From Variovorax boronicumulans (GTDB taxonomy: Bacteria > Pseudomonadota > Gammaproteobacteria > Burkholderiales > Burkholderiaceae_C): a DNA stretch of 64,000 bases. The stretch is taken from NCBI RefSeq assembly GCF_019352895.1, contig NZ_JAAAFX010000004.1:1635286-1699285 (forward strand). The letters run 5' to 3'. Below are positions 28,384 through 37,219 of this stretch, piece after piece. Positions within the stretch are counted from its first letter, which is position 1, and the number at the start of each line of letters is the position of its first letter. The notes beneath the pieces are model-generated. The model had not been told where the DNA came from, made no database searches, and saw only the letters and a program-made list of their open reading frames with translations. The position numbers and the translations under genes were made by a program.

Positions 28384-29547
28384 ATGAACGCACGCACGCA
28401 CATGGCCTGGATGTCGGTCCTGATGGGACTGACAGGCGCCGCGCATGCGGTGCAGGACTGCGAGCTCAACGGCGAGCCCGTGAATCCCGCCAATGGCTAC
28501 ACCACGCAGGGCAAGACCGGCCTGATGCGCTGCAAGGACCGCGACAGCGGCGAGCTGCAGCGCGAGCAGGAACTGCGCAACGGCGTCTTCATGGGCATCG
28601 TGCGCTACTACGACAAGGGCAAGCTGGCCAAGGAGCAGAGCGTCAACGCCAAGGGCAACCTGCACGGACGCGCACGCGAGCTCTACCCCGATGGCCAGGT
28701 GCTGCGTGAAGCCACCTACGACGACGGCCACGAACTCGGGCTGGTGCGCAGCTTCCACCCCAATGGCCAGTTGCGCCGCCTGGCCTTCTACGCCGACCCC
28801 GGCGGCGAGCGCGCGGCGGCCGAATTCACCCCCAGCGGCCAGCTCTCGGCCCTGCGCTGCGCCGATCGGCCGGTGCTGGCGCCGGCGCTCGACGACGCGC
28901 GCCTGTGCGGCTTCGTCGGGCCCCAGCCCTCGCAGGTCGAGCTGTTCGACGGCAAGGGCGGACTGCGCGCGCGGCTGTCCTTCACGACCGGCAAGCGGGT
29001 GCGCAGCGAACGTCTCTACGACAACGGCAAGCCCGAGTCGGTGGACGAACTCAGCGGCAGCCAGCGCACCGAGCGCCGCTTCTCCTCCGAAGGCATCAAG
29101 CGCTACGAACTGGTCTCGCTGATCGCCGAGCGCAGTGCGCTCAAGCAGCACGAGAGCGAGTACTCGGAGAAGGGTTCGCTGGTGCGCGAGCAGCGCTGGA
29201 CGCCCGCCGGCCTGCCCCTGAGCGACGACAGCTACTACCTCAACAGCCAGCCGCGCAGCAAGACCGTCTACAGCGGCGAGGGCCTGGCGCGCGTCGCCGA
29301 CATCACCGAGTTCCACGACAACGGCCAGCGCGCCGCGCAGGGCCGTTTCGGCGCCCCCGCGCCGCGCGGGCGTCTGATCGCGGTGGGCCTGCACCGACGC
29401 TTCGATCTGCAGGGCCGGCTGATCAGCGAATCCAACTACGACGACAAGGGGCGCGTCACGCGCGAGCGCACCTGGGACGCCAACGGCCTGCCCGACCGCG
29501 ACGACGAGGTCTTCGAGGACGGCTCGCGCAAGGCCTACGCCAAGTAG
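28384..29547 (+). CDS. Exported MORN/YwqK-like repeat protein
   Basis: 387-aa protein with a Sec signal (cleaved near A-H-A-V-Q) and repeats of the MORN_2 kind: Y-P-D-G-Q-V-L-R-E-A-T-Y-D-D-G, F-H-P-N-G-Q-L-R, F-H-D-N-G-Q-R and N-Y-D-D-K-G-R-V-T-R-E. Such repeats build extended beta sheets. Database annotation of relatives as antitoxins rests on one family and is unlikely here because the protein is exported and has no toxin partner. Function unknown. Confidence 0.82.
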   Translation: MNARTHMAWMSVLMGLTGAAHAVQDCELNGEPVNPANGYTTQGKTGLMRCKDRDSGELQREQELRNGVFMGIVRYYDKGKLAKEQSVNAKGNLHGRARELYPDGQVLREATYDDGHELGLVRSFHPNGQLRRLAFYADPGGERAAAEFTPSGQLSALRCADRPVLAPALDDARLCGFVGPQPSQVELFDGKGGLRARLSFTTGKRVRSERLYDNGKPESVDELSGSQRTERRFSSEGIKRYELVSLIAERSALKQHESEYSEKGSLVREQRWTPAGLPLSDDSYYLNSQPRSKTVYSGEGLARVADITEFHDNGQRAAQGRFGAPAPRGRLIAVGLHRRFDLQGRLISESNYDDKGRVTRERTWDANGLPDRDDEVFEDGSRKAYAK

Positions 29548-29578
29548 CCCTGGCGGCTCGGCGCGGGCCGACGTCGGA

Positions 29579-30556
29579 TCAATCCAGCTTGACGCCCGCG
29601 GCCTGGATCACCGGGCCCCAGCGTTTGGCTTCCGCCCGCGCCAGGCCGAAGAACTGCTCGGGCGTGCCGGGCATGGCTTCCATGCCGATGTCGGCAAAGC
29701 GCTTCTGCACCGCGGCCGTGGTGAAGGCCTTGTTGAGGTCGCCGTTGAGCTTGCTCACCACGTTGGCCGGCAGGCCGGCCGGGCCCAGCAGGCCCTGGAA
29801 CGCGAACACCTCGCTGTCGCGCACACCCACTTCGGCCAGCGTCGGCACGTTGGGCAGCAGCTTGCTGCGCACGCCCGAGCCGATGGCCAGCACGCGCACC
29901 TTGTGGCTCTGCATGATGGTCAGGCCCGAGGCCAGGTCCAGGAACATGCACGGCACCTGGCCGCCCATCACGTCGGCCATGGCCGGTGCCGCGCCGCGGT
30001 AGGGGATGTGCGTGATGAAGGTGCCGGTGCGGTTCTTGAACAGCTCCATCGCCAGATGGTGCGGCGAGCCGTTGCCCGGCGACGCGTAGTTCACCTTGCC
30101 GGGGTTGGCCTTCACGTAGGCCAGGAACTCCTTGAAGTCCTTGGCCGGGAAATCGGGATGCACCACCAGCGCCAGCGGGAACTTGCCGATCGCGCCGATG
30201 TAGCTGAAGTCCTTCTGCGGATTGAAGGGCAGCTTGCCGAACAGGTGCTCGTTGAAGGCCAGCACCGCGTTGTCGGCCGACAGGATGGTATAGCCGTCGG
30301 GCTTGCTCTTGGCCACCAGGTCGGCGCCGATGTTGGTGGCCGCGCCGGGGCGGTTGTCGATCACGATCTGCTGGCCCAGCGTCTGGCGCATGGCTTCGGC
30401 CAGCGTGCGCGCGATGACGTCGGTGCCGCCGCCTGCCGGGTACGGCACGACCCACTTGATGATCTGTTCGGGATAGGCCGACTGTGCGCGGGCAAAGGGT
30501 GCGGCAGCGACGGCGGCGCCCGATGCGAGCGTGGCCAGGAGGGTACGACGGTCCAT
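29579..30556 (-). CDS. Bug-type (TctC) tripartite tricarboxylate transporter binding protein
   Basis: 325-aa periplasmic binding protein. The N-terminus is a Tat-like signal (M-D-R3-R4-T-L-L, cleavage near A-R-A-Q). The mature sequence has Bug hallmarks V-V-P-Y-P-A-G-G-G-T-D-V-I-A-R and I-D-N-R-P-G-A-A-T-N-I-G. TctA/TctB membrane partners are absent here, as is usual for Bug orphans in Burkholderiales. It follows DUF2783 by 4 bp, so its ligand is probably an aromatic or organic acid tied to the monooxygenase upstream. Confidence 0.93.
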   Translation of the reverse strand: MDRRTLLATLASGAAVAAAPFARAQSAYPEQIIKWVVPYPAGGGTDVIARTLAEAMRQTLGQQIVIDNRPGAATNIGADLVAKSKPDGYTILSADNAVLAFNEHLFGKLPFNPQKDFSYIGAIGKFPLALVVHPDFPAKDFKEFLAYVKANPGKVNYASPGNGSPHHLAMELFKNRTGTFITHIPYRGAAPAMADVMGGQVPCMFLDLASGLTIMQSHKVRVLAIGSGVRSKLLPNVPTLAEVGVRDSEVFAFQGLLGPAGLPANVVSKLNGDLNKAFTTAAVQKRFADIGMEAMPGTPEQFFGLARAEAKRWGPVIQAAGVKLD

Positions 30557-30560
30557 GGAT

Positions 30561-30788
30561 TCAATCTCCGTTTGTGGTTATGAGGGCAGACAGGGATGGT
30601 ACGGGCAGGTCCTGCAGCGCGTGCGCCAGCGCTTCGCTGCAGCGCGCCTCGTCGCCGACCTGTTCGAACAGCAGCAGCGCGAGCCGCGCCAGGAACAGCG
30701 ACTCGCGCTCAGGCCCGGCTTCGGTGATGGCGCGCGCGCAGGCGGCGTAGAGGCGGTCGCGGGCTTCGGGAGGCAGGGCAGTGCTCAT
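30561..30788 (-). CDS. DUF2783 small protein
   Basis: 75-aa acidic helical protein (M-S-T-A-L-P-P-E-A-R-D-R-L-Y, then F-L-A-R-L-A-L-L-L-F-E-Q-V-G-D). It matches the DUF2783 family, small proteins encoded beside FAD-dependent aromatic monooxygenases. Its ATG overlaps the monooxygenase stop (ATGA). A helper or stability role for the hydroxylase is possible but unproven. Confidence 0.82.
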   Translation of the reverse strand: MSTALPPEARDRLYAACARAITEAGPERESLFLARLALLLFEQVGDEARCSEALAHALQDLPVPSLSALITTNGD

Positions 30789-32512
30789 GGCTGGCTTTCG
30801 GTTGGGATGGCGCACAGGGCGCGGCGCAGCGCGGCCGCGAGCGCACCGGGCGGCACGCGGCGCCAGCGCGCGGCGACATGGCCGTCGGGACGCAACAGGT
30901 AGGCAGCGCCCTCCTGCGCGCCCAGGGCCGCGAACAGCGCGGCATCGGCTTCGAGGCGGCGCAGTTGCAGCCGGCCAGCCGCGACCTGCCGTGCCTGCGC
31001 GAGTTCGGCTTCGTCGACCGGCTCGGCCACGTTCTCGGGCGCCAGCACCAGCAGCGTGAACGCCGGCAGGTTCACGTCCACGTAGCCCGGCATCGCCTCG
31101 CCCGGCAACGGGCACGCGGGCAAGGCATCGCCCGCGCTCGACAGCGCCGACGCCGCATAGCGCACCGCTTCGGTCTGACGCGGGTTCACGAGCTGCGCGA
31201 TGTCGCGGTGCGCGCCGGCCAGCGACAGCGCGGCCTCGCGCATCAGGTCGAAGCCGCGCGAGGGCGGCGACATGAACTCGGTGCTGCGCATCGCGTTCTC
31301 GGCGTTGATGTGGAAGGCTTCGATGCGCTCCTGCGAGTAGCTGTCGAGCAGCGCCTCGCCCGCGAAGCCCTCCGCCACCGCCGCCAGTTTCCAGGCCAGG
31401 TTGTCGGCATCGTCGAAGCCCGAGTTGAGCCCGCGCACACCGAAGATCGGCATCGCATGGGCCGCGTTGCCCGCGAACAGGATCCGGCCATGGCGGTAGT
31501 CGGCCAGCGTCATCGCGCCCGCGCGGTAGACCGAGGACCACACGGTCTTCCACGGCAGGTGGCCTTCGCCGATGGCGTCGAGGTGGCGCTGCACGAACAC
31601 GCGGATCGCCTCGGGCGTCATCGCGTCCTCGGTGCGCTGGCCGGCGCGCAGTTGGTAGTCGATGCGCCAGATGTCGTCGGGCTGGCGGTGCATCAGCACG
31701 GTCGCGCCGCGGTGCCAGGGCGGATCGAACCAGGCGCGCCGCTCGGTCGGGTAGGCGCTCGGCAGTTCGATGTCGATGATCACGTAGCGGCCCTCGTAGG
31801 CCGCGCCTTCGAGCGACAGGCCGAGCGTCTTGCGCACGAAGCTCTGGCCGCCGTCGCAGGCCGCGAGCCAGCGGCCCTGCAGCGTGTAGGCCGCGTCATG
31901 GTTGCGCACCTCGAGCGTCACGCCCTCGGCATCCTGCGCGAGCGCCGTCACCTCGGTGGCCCAGCGGATGTCGATGAGTCCGGGCTGCTGGGCATTGCGA
32001 CGATGGATCGCGTCGAGCAGGCTCTGCTCGATGTCGTACTGCGCGAGGTTGACCATCGGCGGCAGTGGCTGGCGCGGGTCCTGCGGCATCTCGAAGCGGA
32101 ACACCTCGTCGGTCCTGTAGAAGCTGCGCCCCACCGACCACGGCAGGCCCTTGGCCAGGAAGCCCGGCAGCGCGCCCAGCCGTTCCATGATCTGCAGGCT
32201 GCGGCGCGACACGCAGATCGCGCGGCTGCCCACGCACACCGTGTCGTCGGCCTCGATCAGCACGCTGCGCACCCCATGGTTGGCCAGCCCGAGCGCCAGC
32301 GCCATGCCGACCGGCCCGCCGCCAGCGAGCAGCACCGGATGCACGCCGGGTTCGCGGCCATCGACCAGCGCCGGCGTGCGCGGCGCGTAGCGCGTGTAGT
32401 GGAAGCTGCCGACCGAGGGCGGCAGCGTGCTTTCGTCCGCGCGCGGCGGCACGGGCCCGCTGGCGGCATCGCCGGGGCGCGCGGAGGGGGCGACAGGAGC
32501 TGCGGTGTTCAT
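30785..32512 (-). CDS. FAD-dependent aromatic-ring monooxygenase (MhpA/PheA-type)
   Basis: 575-aa class A flavoprotein hydroxylase. FAD motifs: G-G-G-P-V-G near residue 64, the D-G motif in C-D-G-G-Q-S-F-V-R-K, and the second FAD motif as F-A-G-N-A-A-H-A-M-P (usual G-D becomes G-N), followed by R-G-L-N-S-G-F-D-D-A-D-N-L-A-W-K. A C-terminal thioredoxin-like region (~460-575) is present, as in phenol-hydroxylase-type members. It should ortho-hydroxylate a phenolic acid with NAD(P)H. First gene of an operon with DUF2783 and a Bug protein; divergent from a LuxR-type regulator. Confidence 0.92.
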   Translation of the reverse strand: MNTAAPVAPSARPGDAASGPVPPRADESTLPPSVGSFHYTRYAPRTPALVDGREPGVHPVLLAGGGPVGMALALGLANHGVRSVLIEADDTVCVGSRAICVSRRSLQIMERLGALPGFLAKGLPWSVGRSFYRTDEVFRFEMPQDPRQPLPPMVNLAQYDIEQSLLDAIHRRNAQQPGLIDIRWATEVTALAQDAEGVTLEVRNHDAAYTLQGRWLAACDGGQSFVRKTLGLSLEGAAYEGRYVIIDIELPSAYPTERRAWFDPPWHRGATVLMHRQPDDIWRIDYQLRAGQRTEDAMTPEAIRVFVQRHLDAIGEGHLPWKTVWSSVYRAGAMTLADYRHGRILFAGNAAHAMPIFGVRGLNSGFDDADNLAWKLAAVAEGFAGEALLDSYSQERIEAFHINAENAMRSTEFMSPPSRGFDLMREAALSLAGAHRDIAQLVNPRQTEAVRYAASALSSAGDALPACPLPGEAMPGYVDVNLPAFTLLVLAPENVAEPVDEAELAQARQVAAGRLQLRRLEADAALFAALGAQEGAAYLLRPDGHVAARWRRVPPGALAAALRRALCAIPTESQP

Positions 32513-32556
32513 GCGACGGGATTCTCCCGATGACGCAGCCCGAGCGGTGTCGTAAT

Positions 32557-32566
32557 CTCGTACGAG
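32557..32566. promoter_or_regulatory. CTCGTACGAG palindrome, candidate operator
   Basis: A perfect 10-bp palindrome midway between the divergent monooxygenase (start 32512) and LuxR-type gene (start 32605). A second perfect palindrome, CCCTAGGG, lies at 32574-32581. The position suits a site for the adjacent regulator; assignment is inference. Confidence 0.45.
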
Positions 32567-32604
32567 GTGCTTACCCTAGGGCGCCCTTTCCCGACTTGCA
32601 ATCA

Positions 32605-33387
32605 ATGAAGCGCTGGCGCATCCCTCCGTCCGACCTGCCGATCGCGCCCGCCGTGATCGGCGACGTGCTCGCGGGCATCGGCACGCCGGAGCTCGCGACC
32701 CATTGCCTGGCCGCCATGCAGCGCGTGCTGCCCGCGACCTTCTGCACCGTGTTCGCGGTCGGCGCCTCGGGCGCGCTGGAGGCCGTGTCCGCGGCCAGCA
32801 GCTACGGCAACACCGCCGAACGCACGGCCGCGCGCTACATCGCCGAGCGCTTCGACCGGCTCGATCCGCACATGGTCTGGCTCGCGGCCCGCGCGCGGCC
32901 GAAGCAGGCGCAGCGCTGGATCGGCCACCACCTTGGCGACGAGATCGAGGATGCGGTCTACCGCGCCGCCTGCTACAGCGACGTGGGCATCCGCGAGCGT
33001 GCGTCGGTGCTGTTGCTGCTGCCCACGGGCCAGCGCGCGGCCGTGAGCTTCTACCGCAGCCTCGCCCAGCCGGCATTCGACGCCGGCGACTTCGCGCAAC
33101 TCGAAGTGCACGCCGCGCTGCTGGCCGACGCGACCGCCGCCCACGGCCGCAGCGCCGTGGTCGCCCGCGAGACCGCCGACCCCGCGCTCGCGCCGCGCCT
33201 GCTCGCGCTCAGCCAGCGCGAACGCGAGGTGATCGGGCATCTGCGGGCCGGCCGCACCGCCAAGGCAACGGCACGCGAGATGGGGATCGCGCTCACGACG
33301 GTGCGCACACATCAGTACCGGGCGTTCCGGCGGCTGGGGATCGGGTCGCTGAGGGAGCTGTTGCGCGGCGGTGGCGCCGCCGCCTGA
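32605..33387 (+). CDS. LuxR-type (GerE) transcriptional regulator
   Basis: 260-aa regulator. Residues ~20-170 form an unassigned N-terminal sensor region; ~195-255 are the GerE helix-turn-helix (L-S-Q-R-E-R-E-V-I-G-H-L and T-A-R-E-M-G-I-A-L-T-T-V-R-T-H). I prefer the ATG at 32605 (M-K-R-W); an ATG at 32530 would add 25 residues but would place both palindromes inside the gene. Neither has a good ribosome-binding site. It is divergent from the monooxygenase operon and probably controls it in response to an aromatic ligand (inference). Confidence 0.85.
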   Translation: MKRWRIPPSDLPIAPAVIGDVLAGIGTPELATHCLAAMQRVLPATFCTVFAVGASGALEAVSAASSYGNTAERTAARYIAERFDRLDPHMVWLAARARPKQAQRWIGHHLGDEIEDAVYRAACYSDVGIRERASVLLLLPTGQRAAVSFYRSLAQPAFDAGDFAQLEVHAALLADATAAHGRSAVVARETADPALAPRLLALSQREREVIGHLRAGRTAKATAREMGIALTTVRTHQYRAFRRLGIGSLRELLRGGGAAA

Positions 33388-33393
33388 AACTTT

Positions 33394-34476
33394 TCAGCCC
33401 TCGGCCACCGCCTGGCTGCGCGCCAAGGCCTGCGCCTTGAGCGCCTCCGCCGCCGCCCGCTCGCGCGCGCCCGGCGCCACGACTTCCTGGTCGATCGCGC
33501 CGAACAACGAGCGCCCGTCCGGGCCCTTCATCTCGATGCGGATGGTGTCCCCGTAGCGCATGAACTCGGTGCTGGGCTGGCCGTCTTGAATCGTCTCGAT
33601 GCAGCGCTTCTCGGCGATGCAGGAATAGCCCTTGGGCCAGTCCATGCCGCCGCCCTTGCGCTCGACGCCCTTGTTGCTCACGGTGCCGCTGCCGACGATG
33701 CTGCCGGCGCGCACGTTGCGCGTCTTGGCGATGTGGGCGATCAGCTGGCCGAAGTGGAAGGTCATTTCCTCGCCCGCATCGCACAGGCCGACCTTGCGGC
33801 CGTTCCAGGTGCTCTGCAGCGGCAGGTGGACGCGGCCGTCGCGCCAGGCCTCGCCGATCTCGTCGAGCGTCACGGCGACCGGGCTGAAGGCGGTGGCCGG
33901 CTTGCTCTGGAAGAAGCCGAAGCCCTTGCCGAGTTCGGCCGGGATCAGGTTGCGCAGGCTCACGTCGTTGACCAGCATCACCAGGCGGATGCCGTCGAGC
34001 GCCTGCTCGGGCGAGGCGCCCATGCGCACGTCGCCAGTCACGACCGCGAGTTCGGCCTCGAAGTCGATGCCCATGGCTTCGCTGGGCACCACCACGTCGT
34101 CGGTCGGGCCGATGAAGTCGTCGCTGCCGCCCTGGTACATCAGCGGGTCGGTATAGAAGCTCTCGGGCACCTCGGCGTTGCGCGCCTTGCGCACCAGCTC
34201 GACGTGGTTGATGTAGGCCGATCCATCGGCCCACTGGTAGGCGCGCGGCAGCGGCGCCATGCAGCGGGCGGGGTCGAAGGGGAAGGCGTGGCGCGCGCGG
34301 CCGTTGTTGAGCTCGTCGTACAGGTCCTGCAACTGCGGGCTCAGGAAGCCCCAGTCGTCGAGCACCTGCTGCAGGCGGCTGGCGATGCCGGTGGCGTAGT
34401 GGGCGAGCGAGAGATCACGCGAGACGACGACGAGCTGGCCGTCGCGCGAGCCGTCCTTGAGGGTGGCGAGTTTCAT
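33394..34476 (-). CDS. Fumarylacetoacetate hydrolase family protein
   Basis: 360-aa FAH-fold hydrolase. Metal-binding acids lie in G-I-D-F-E-A-E-L-A-V-V-T-G-D; other marks are N-D-V-S-L-R-N-L, K-G-F-G-F-F-Q-S-K-P-A-T-A-F-S-P and G-S-G-T-V-S-N-K-G. Family members cleave C-C bonds of 1,3-dicarbonyls, mostly after aromatic ring opening, which fits the hydroxylase operon 2 kb away, though the LuxR gene lies between them. The ATG at 34476 gives the normal N-terminus (M-K-L-A-T-L-K-D-G-S); the long upstream frame is antisense to the DUF3108 gene. Confidence 0.9.
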   Translation of the reverse strand: MKLATLKDGSRDGQLVVVSRDLSLAHYATGIASRLQQVLDDWGFLSPQLQDLYDELNNGRARHAFPFDPARCMAPLPRAYQWADGSAYINHVELVRKARNAEVPESFYTDPLMYQGGSDDFIGPTDDVVVPSEAMGIDFEAELAVVTGDVRMGASPEQALDGIRLVMLVNDVSLRNLIPAELGKGFGFFQSKPATAFSPVAVTLDEIGEAWRDGRVHLPLQSTWNGRKVGLCDAGEEMTFHFGQLIAHIAKTRNVRAGSIVGSGTVSNKGVERKGGGMDWPKGYSCIAEKRCIETIQDGQPSTEFMRYGDTIRIEMKGPDGRSLFGAIDQEVVAPGARERAAAEALKAQALARSQAVAEG

Positions 34477-34573
34477 GGTGGCGGCGAGCCCGGATGCGGC
34501 CTCGCTACTAAACTGGTGGAACGGCGGCAGTGTACCGAGGTGAACCTCCGGCGCGCCGCCCGGTCCATACCTG

Positions 34574-35704
34574 ATGACGCTGAACGCCCTCTCCCCCGCC
34601 GCCGGCCATCTGCCGGCCGAGCGCACCGCATGGCGCACGCCGCTGCTGGTGAGCGCGGTGGTGGTGGCCGCGCACCTGGCGTTGCTGGGCGCCATTCCGC
34701 TGGGCAACACGCCGGATGCACAGGCGCCGGCCGAGCGCTTCGTCACCCGCACGATCGTGATCACGCCGCCGCCGCCGGTGGCGGAGGCGCCGAAGCCGGC
34801 GCCCACGCCGGCGCCACCGCGCGCCGCGCCCCGGCCCAAGCCGGTGAAGCCGCGTCCTGCGCCCGCACCGGCGCCCGTGCTGCAGGCGATCACGGCGGAG
34901 CCCGAACCGGCGCCGGAAGCGCCCGCTGCGGCTTCGTCGGCCGCGCCCGAGGGCGCAGCCTCCGCGGGAGACACGACGCCCCCCACGGCCAGTGCCGCAC
35001 CCGAGCCGCCACCACCCCCTCCTCCTGCACCCGCCGAGGTCCCGCCGCCGCTGGCCGTTCCCGGCGCGGTCCGGCTCAAGTTCGCCGTCACCGGCCAGCA
35101 AGGCGTGGCACCGATGAGCGGCGTCTTCGGCGAGCTCAGCTGGCAGCAGGACGGCCAGGCCTACGAGGCGCGGCTGTCGCTGAGCTTCCTGTTCAAGACC
35201 CTGCGCACCCAGCAGAGCACCGGCCACATCGGGCCCGCGGGCATCACGCCCGACCGCTTCTCCGACACCCGCAAGACCGAGGTGGCCTCGCATTTCGTGC
35301 GCGACCAGGGCCAGATCGTGTTCAGCAACAACGCGCCCAGCGTGCCGTTGATGCCCGGCGCGCAGGACCGCCTGAGCGTGATCCTGCAGCTCGGCGCACT
35401 GCTCGCGGGCGACCCGGCGCGCTACCCGACCGACGGCGCGATCGCCATCCAGACCGCGGGGCCGCGCGATGCCGACATCTGGATCTTCAAGATCGGCGAG
35501 GAAGAGAACCTGCGGCTGCCCGGCGGGGATTTCGCGGCCCGCAAGCTCACGCGCAACCCGCGCTACCCGTACGACGACAAGGTCGAGCTCTGGCTGGCGC
35601 CCGCGCTGGGCTACCTGCCGGTGCGCATCCTGCTCACACAGCCCAACGGCGACTTCGCCGACATGCGTTTGCGCGAACGGCTCGCCCCGGCGGCGGCGAA
35701 CTGA
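34574..35704 (+). CDS. DUF3108 protein with TonB-like N-terminus
   Basis: 376-aa protein: a cytoplasmic tail, one membrane helix (about 24-44), a long Pro/Ala/Lys linker (about 60-165, including P-K-P-V-K-P-R-P-A-P-A-P), then a periplasmic DUF3108 domain (V-R-L-K-F-A-V-T-G to the end). The architecture resembles TonB or a periplasm-spanning anchor fused to a lipocalin-like domain. The exact role is unknown. It precedes the DUF3567 gene, which has its own promoter. Confidence 0.85.
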   Translation: MTLNALSPAAGHLPAERTAWRTPLLVSAVVVAAHLALLGAIPLGNTPDAQAPAERFVTRTIVITPPPPVAEAPKPAPTPAPPRAAPRPKPVKPRPAPAPAPVLQAITAEPEPAPEAPAAASSAAPEGAASAGDTTPPTASAAPEPPPPPPPAPAEVPPPLAVPGAVRLKFAVTGQQGVAPMSGVFGELSWQQDGQAYEARLSLSFLFKTLRTQQSTGHIGPAGITPDRFSDTRKTEVASHFVRDQGQIVFSNNAPSVPLMPGAQDRLSVILQLGALLAGDPARYPTDGAIAIQTAGPRDADIWIFKIGEEENLRLPGGDFAARKLTRNPRYPYDDKVELWLAPALGYLPVRILLTQPNGDFADMRLRERLAPAAAN

Positions 35705-35743
35705 ATCCCACAATAGCCCGACCAGAAGATCAGCGCGCCGGCC

Positions 35744-35771
35744 TTGAAACTGGCGCGTTAAATGCTATCTA
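35744..35771 (+). promoter_or_regulatory. Sigma-70-type promoter for the DUF3567 gene
   Basis: TTGAAA (35744-35749) and TATCTA (35766-35771) are spaced by 16 bp. The start point would fall near 35778, leaving a ~34-nt leader to the ATG at 35812. This also argues against the ATG at 35779. Confidence 0.55.
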
Positions 35772-35811
35772 TCCTTCCATGAACGCCATCGACATCCTCA
35801 CGGGATCCGCC

Positions 35812-36090
35812 ATGAACATGCTTTACGACTCGGAGTCCTTCGTCGTCGTGCACGTGCAGCCCACCGAGGGCGAGGCACCGGTCGCGCCGCACATACCGGT
35901 GCTGGCGCGCCACGGTTTCGAGATCGTCGACAAACGCTCGGGCAAGGAGGTCTACCTCGACGGTTCCTGGGCCGAGCTGTTCCAGCAGCAGATCACCGCC
36001 TGGCAGCTCAACACGCCGACGCAGGAAGAGGTCGAGGACACGCTCGAGGGCTACGCGGAGCTCGCGCAGAACCCCGTACTGGTGCACTAA
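35812..36090 (+). CDS. DUF3567 family protein
   Basis: 92-aa protein beginning M-N-M-L-Y-D-S-E-S-F-V-V-V-H and containing R-H-G-F-E-I-V-D-K-R-S-G-K-E-V-Y-L and W-A-E-L-F-Q-Q-Q-I, the hallmark of DUF3567, a small cytoplasmic family of Burkholderiales with unknown role. The start at 35812 was chosen because family members begin M-x-M-L-Y; an in-frame ATG at 35779 would add 11 residues but sits at the predicted transcription start. Confidence 0.88.
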   Translation: MNMLYDSESFVVVHVQPTEGEAPVAPHIPVLARHGFEIVDKRSGKEVYLDGSWAELFQQQITAWQLNTPTQEEVEDTLEGYAELAQNPVLVH

Positions 36091-36095
36091 GGGCC

Positions 36096-37163
36096 TCAGC
36101 GTCGGCCGTAGAGCCAGCCGTACATCGGCCCGACCAGCAGCAGCACCGCCACCAGCCGGCAGACCTGGAAGGCCGTCACCACCGGCACGCCCAGCTGCAG
36201 CACCTTGGCGGTGATCGACATCTCGGCGATGCCGCCCGGCGAAGTGCCGAGGATCATCGTGGCCGGATGCAGCCCCGTGCCCCAGGCCAGCAGGAAGGCG
36301 AAACCCGCGCAGACCGCGATCAGCACCAGCGTGCCGCAGGCCACGCTCAGCAGCCAGCGTGGCGCGGTGTGCAGGAATTCCCGGCTGAAGCGCACGCCCA
36401 GGCTCACCGCGATCACCAATTGCGCCGCGTTCGACAGCCATTGCGGCACGGCCGACAGCTGCACGCCGCTCACCGTGAAACCGATCGCCACCAGCAGCGG
36501 CCCGATGAACCAGGGGTTGTTGCGGCCGGTGGCGCGCATCAGCAAGGCGCCGGCACCGGTGGCCAGCGCCAGCAGCACCAGGCCGCCCCACTGCACGTTG
36601 CGCACCGAGGGCGGGTTGATCTCCAGGCCCTGCAATCCGCTCCACTGCATCGCGAAGGGGATCGCGATGGTCACGATCACCAGCCGCAGGCTGTGCGCCG
36701 CCGCCACCAGGTCGGTGCGCGCGCCGACTTTCTCGGCCATCAGCGTCATCTCCGACGCGCCGCCGATCGCGCCTGCAAAGTAAGCGGTGGCTCTCATGGA
36801 ACGCTCGGGCACATGGGGCATCCGAGGTCCGTGCCCACGCTCGAGCCAGAGGCCGAACAGCCCGCCGGCCAGCAGGGCCCAGACGATCGCCAGCGCAATC
36901 GCCCACCAGATGCCGGCCACCAGCGCGACCACGTGCGGCGTGAAATAGAGGCCCAGCGCACCGCCGATCACCCACTGGCCGCTGTTGCGCAGCACCGTGG
37001 CGCTGGCGGTCGGCGCATTGGCGATGGACGCGATCGACACGGCCAGCAGCGGGCCGATCATCCAGGGCAGGGGCGTGTGCAGCGCCAGGCAGACACCGGC
37101 GGCGGCCAGCGCGAGCAGGAGCGTGGCGGCGACGCGCAGCGGGAAACGGAAGGAAGCGGGCAA
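36096..37163 (-). CDS. AbrB-family membrane protein (putative permease)
   Basis: 355-aa polytopic membrane protein with an internally duplicated fold of about ten helices. Duplicated motifs: P-W-M-I-G-P-L-L-A-V near residue 32 and P-W-F-I-G-P-L-L-V-A near residue 218; G-A-I-G-G-A-S-E-M and G-T-S-P-G-G-I-A-E-M also pair. This is the AbrB (ammonia-monooxygenase-like name) membrane family; a transport role is assumed. The start appears to be TTG at 37163, with no ATG near; it is divergent from chaN. Confidence 0.85.
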   Translation of the reverse strand: MPASFRFPLRVAATLLLALAAAGVCLALHTPLPWMIGPLLAVSIASIANAPTASATVLRNSGQWVIGGALGLYFTPHVVALVAGIWWAIALAIVWALLAGGLFGLWLERGHGPRMPHVPERSMRATAYFAGAIGGASEMTLMAEKVGARTDLVAAAHSLRLVIVTIAIPFAMQWSGLQGLEINPPSVRNVQWGGLVLLALATGAGALLMRATGRNNPWFIGPLLVAIGFTVSGVQLSAVPQWLSNAAQLVIAVSLGVRFSREFLHTAPRWLLSVACGTLVLIAVCAGFAFLLAWGTGLHPATMILGTSPGGIAEMSITAKVLQLGVPVVTAFQVCRLVAVLLLVGPMYGWLYGRR

Positions 37164-37219
37164 AGGTAGGCGACAGGAGATGGCGGCCAGGCACCGCAGG
37201 CCACGCGTAGTATCGCCCG

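Noticed and set aside
28384..29547. MORN/YwqK repeats read as an antitoxin of a toxin-antitoxin pair
   Set aside because: The protein has a signal peptide and no small toxin gene is adjacent; the antitoxin label belongs to a distant relative.
34500..35091. N-terminal extension of the FAH-family gene (frame open to 35091)
   Set aside because: It is antisense to the Pro-rich part of the DUF3108 gene; the FAH N-terminus begins at 34476.
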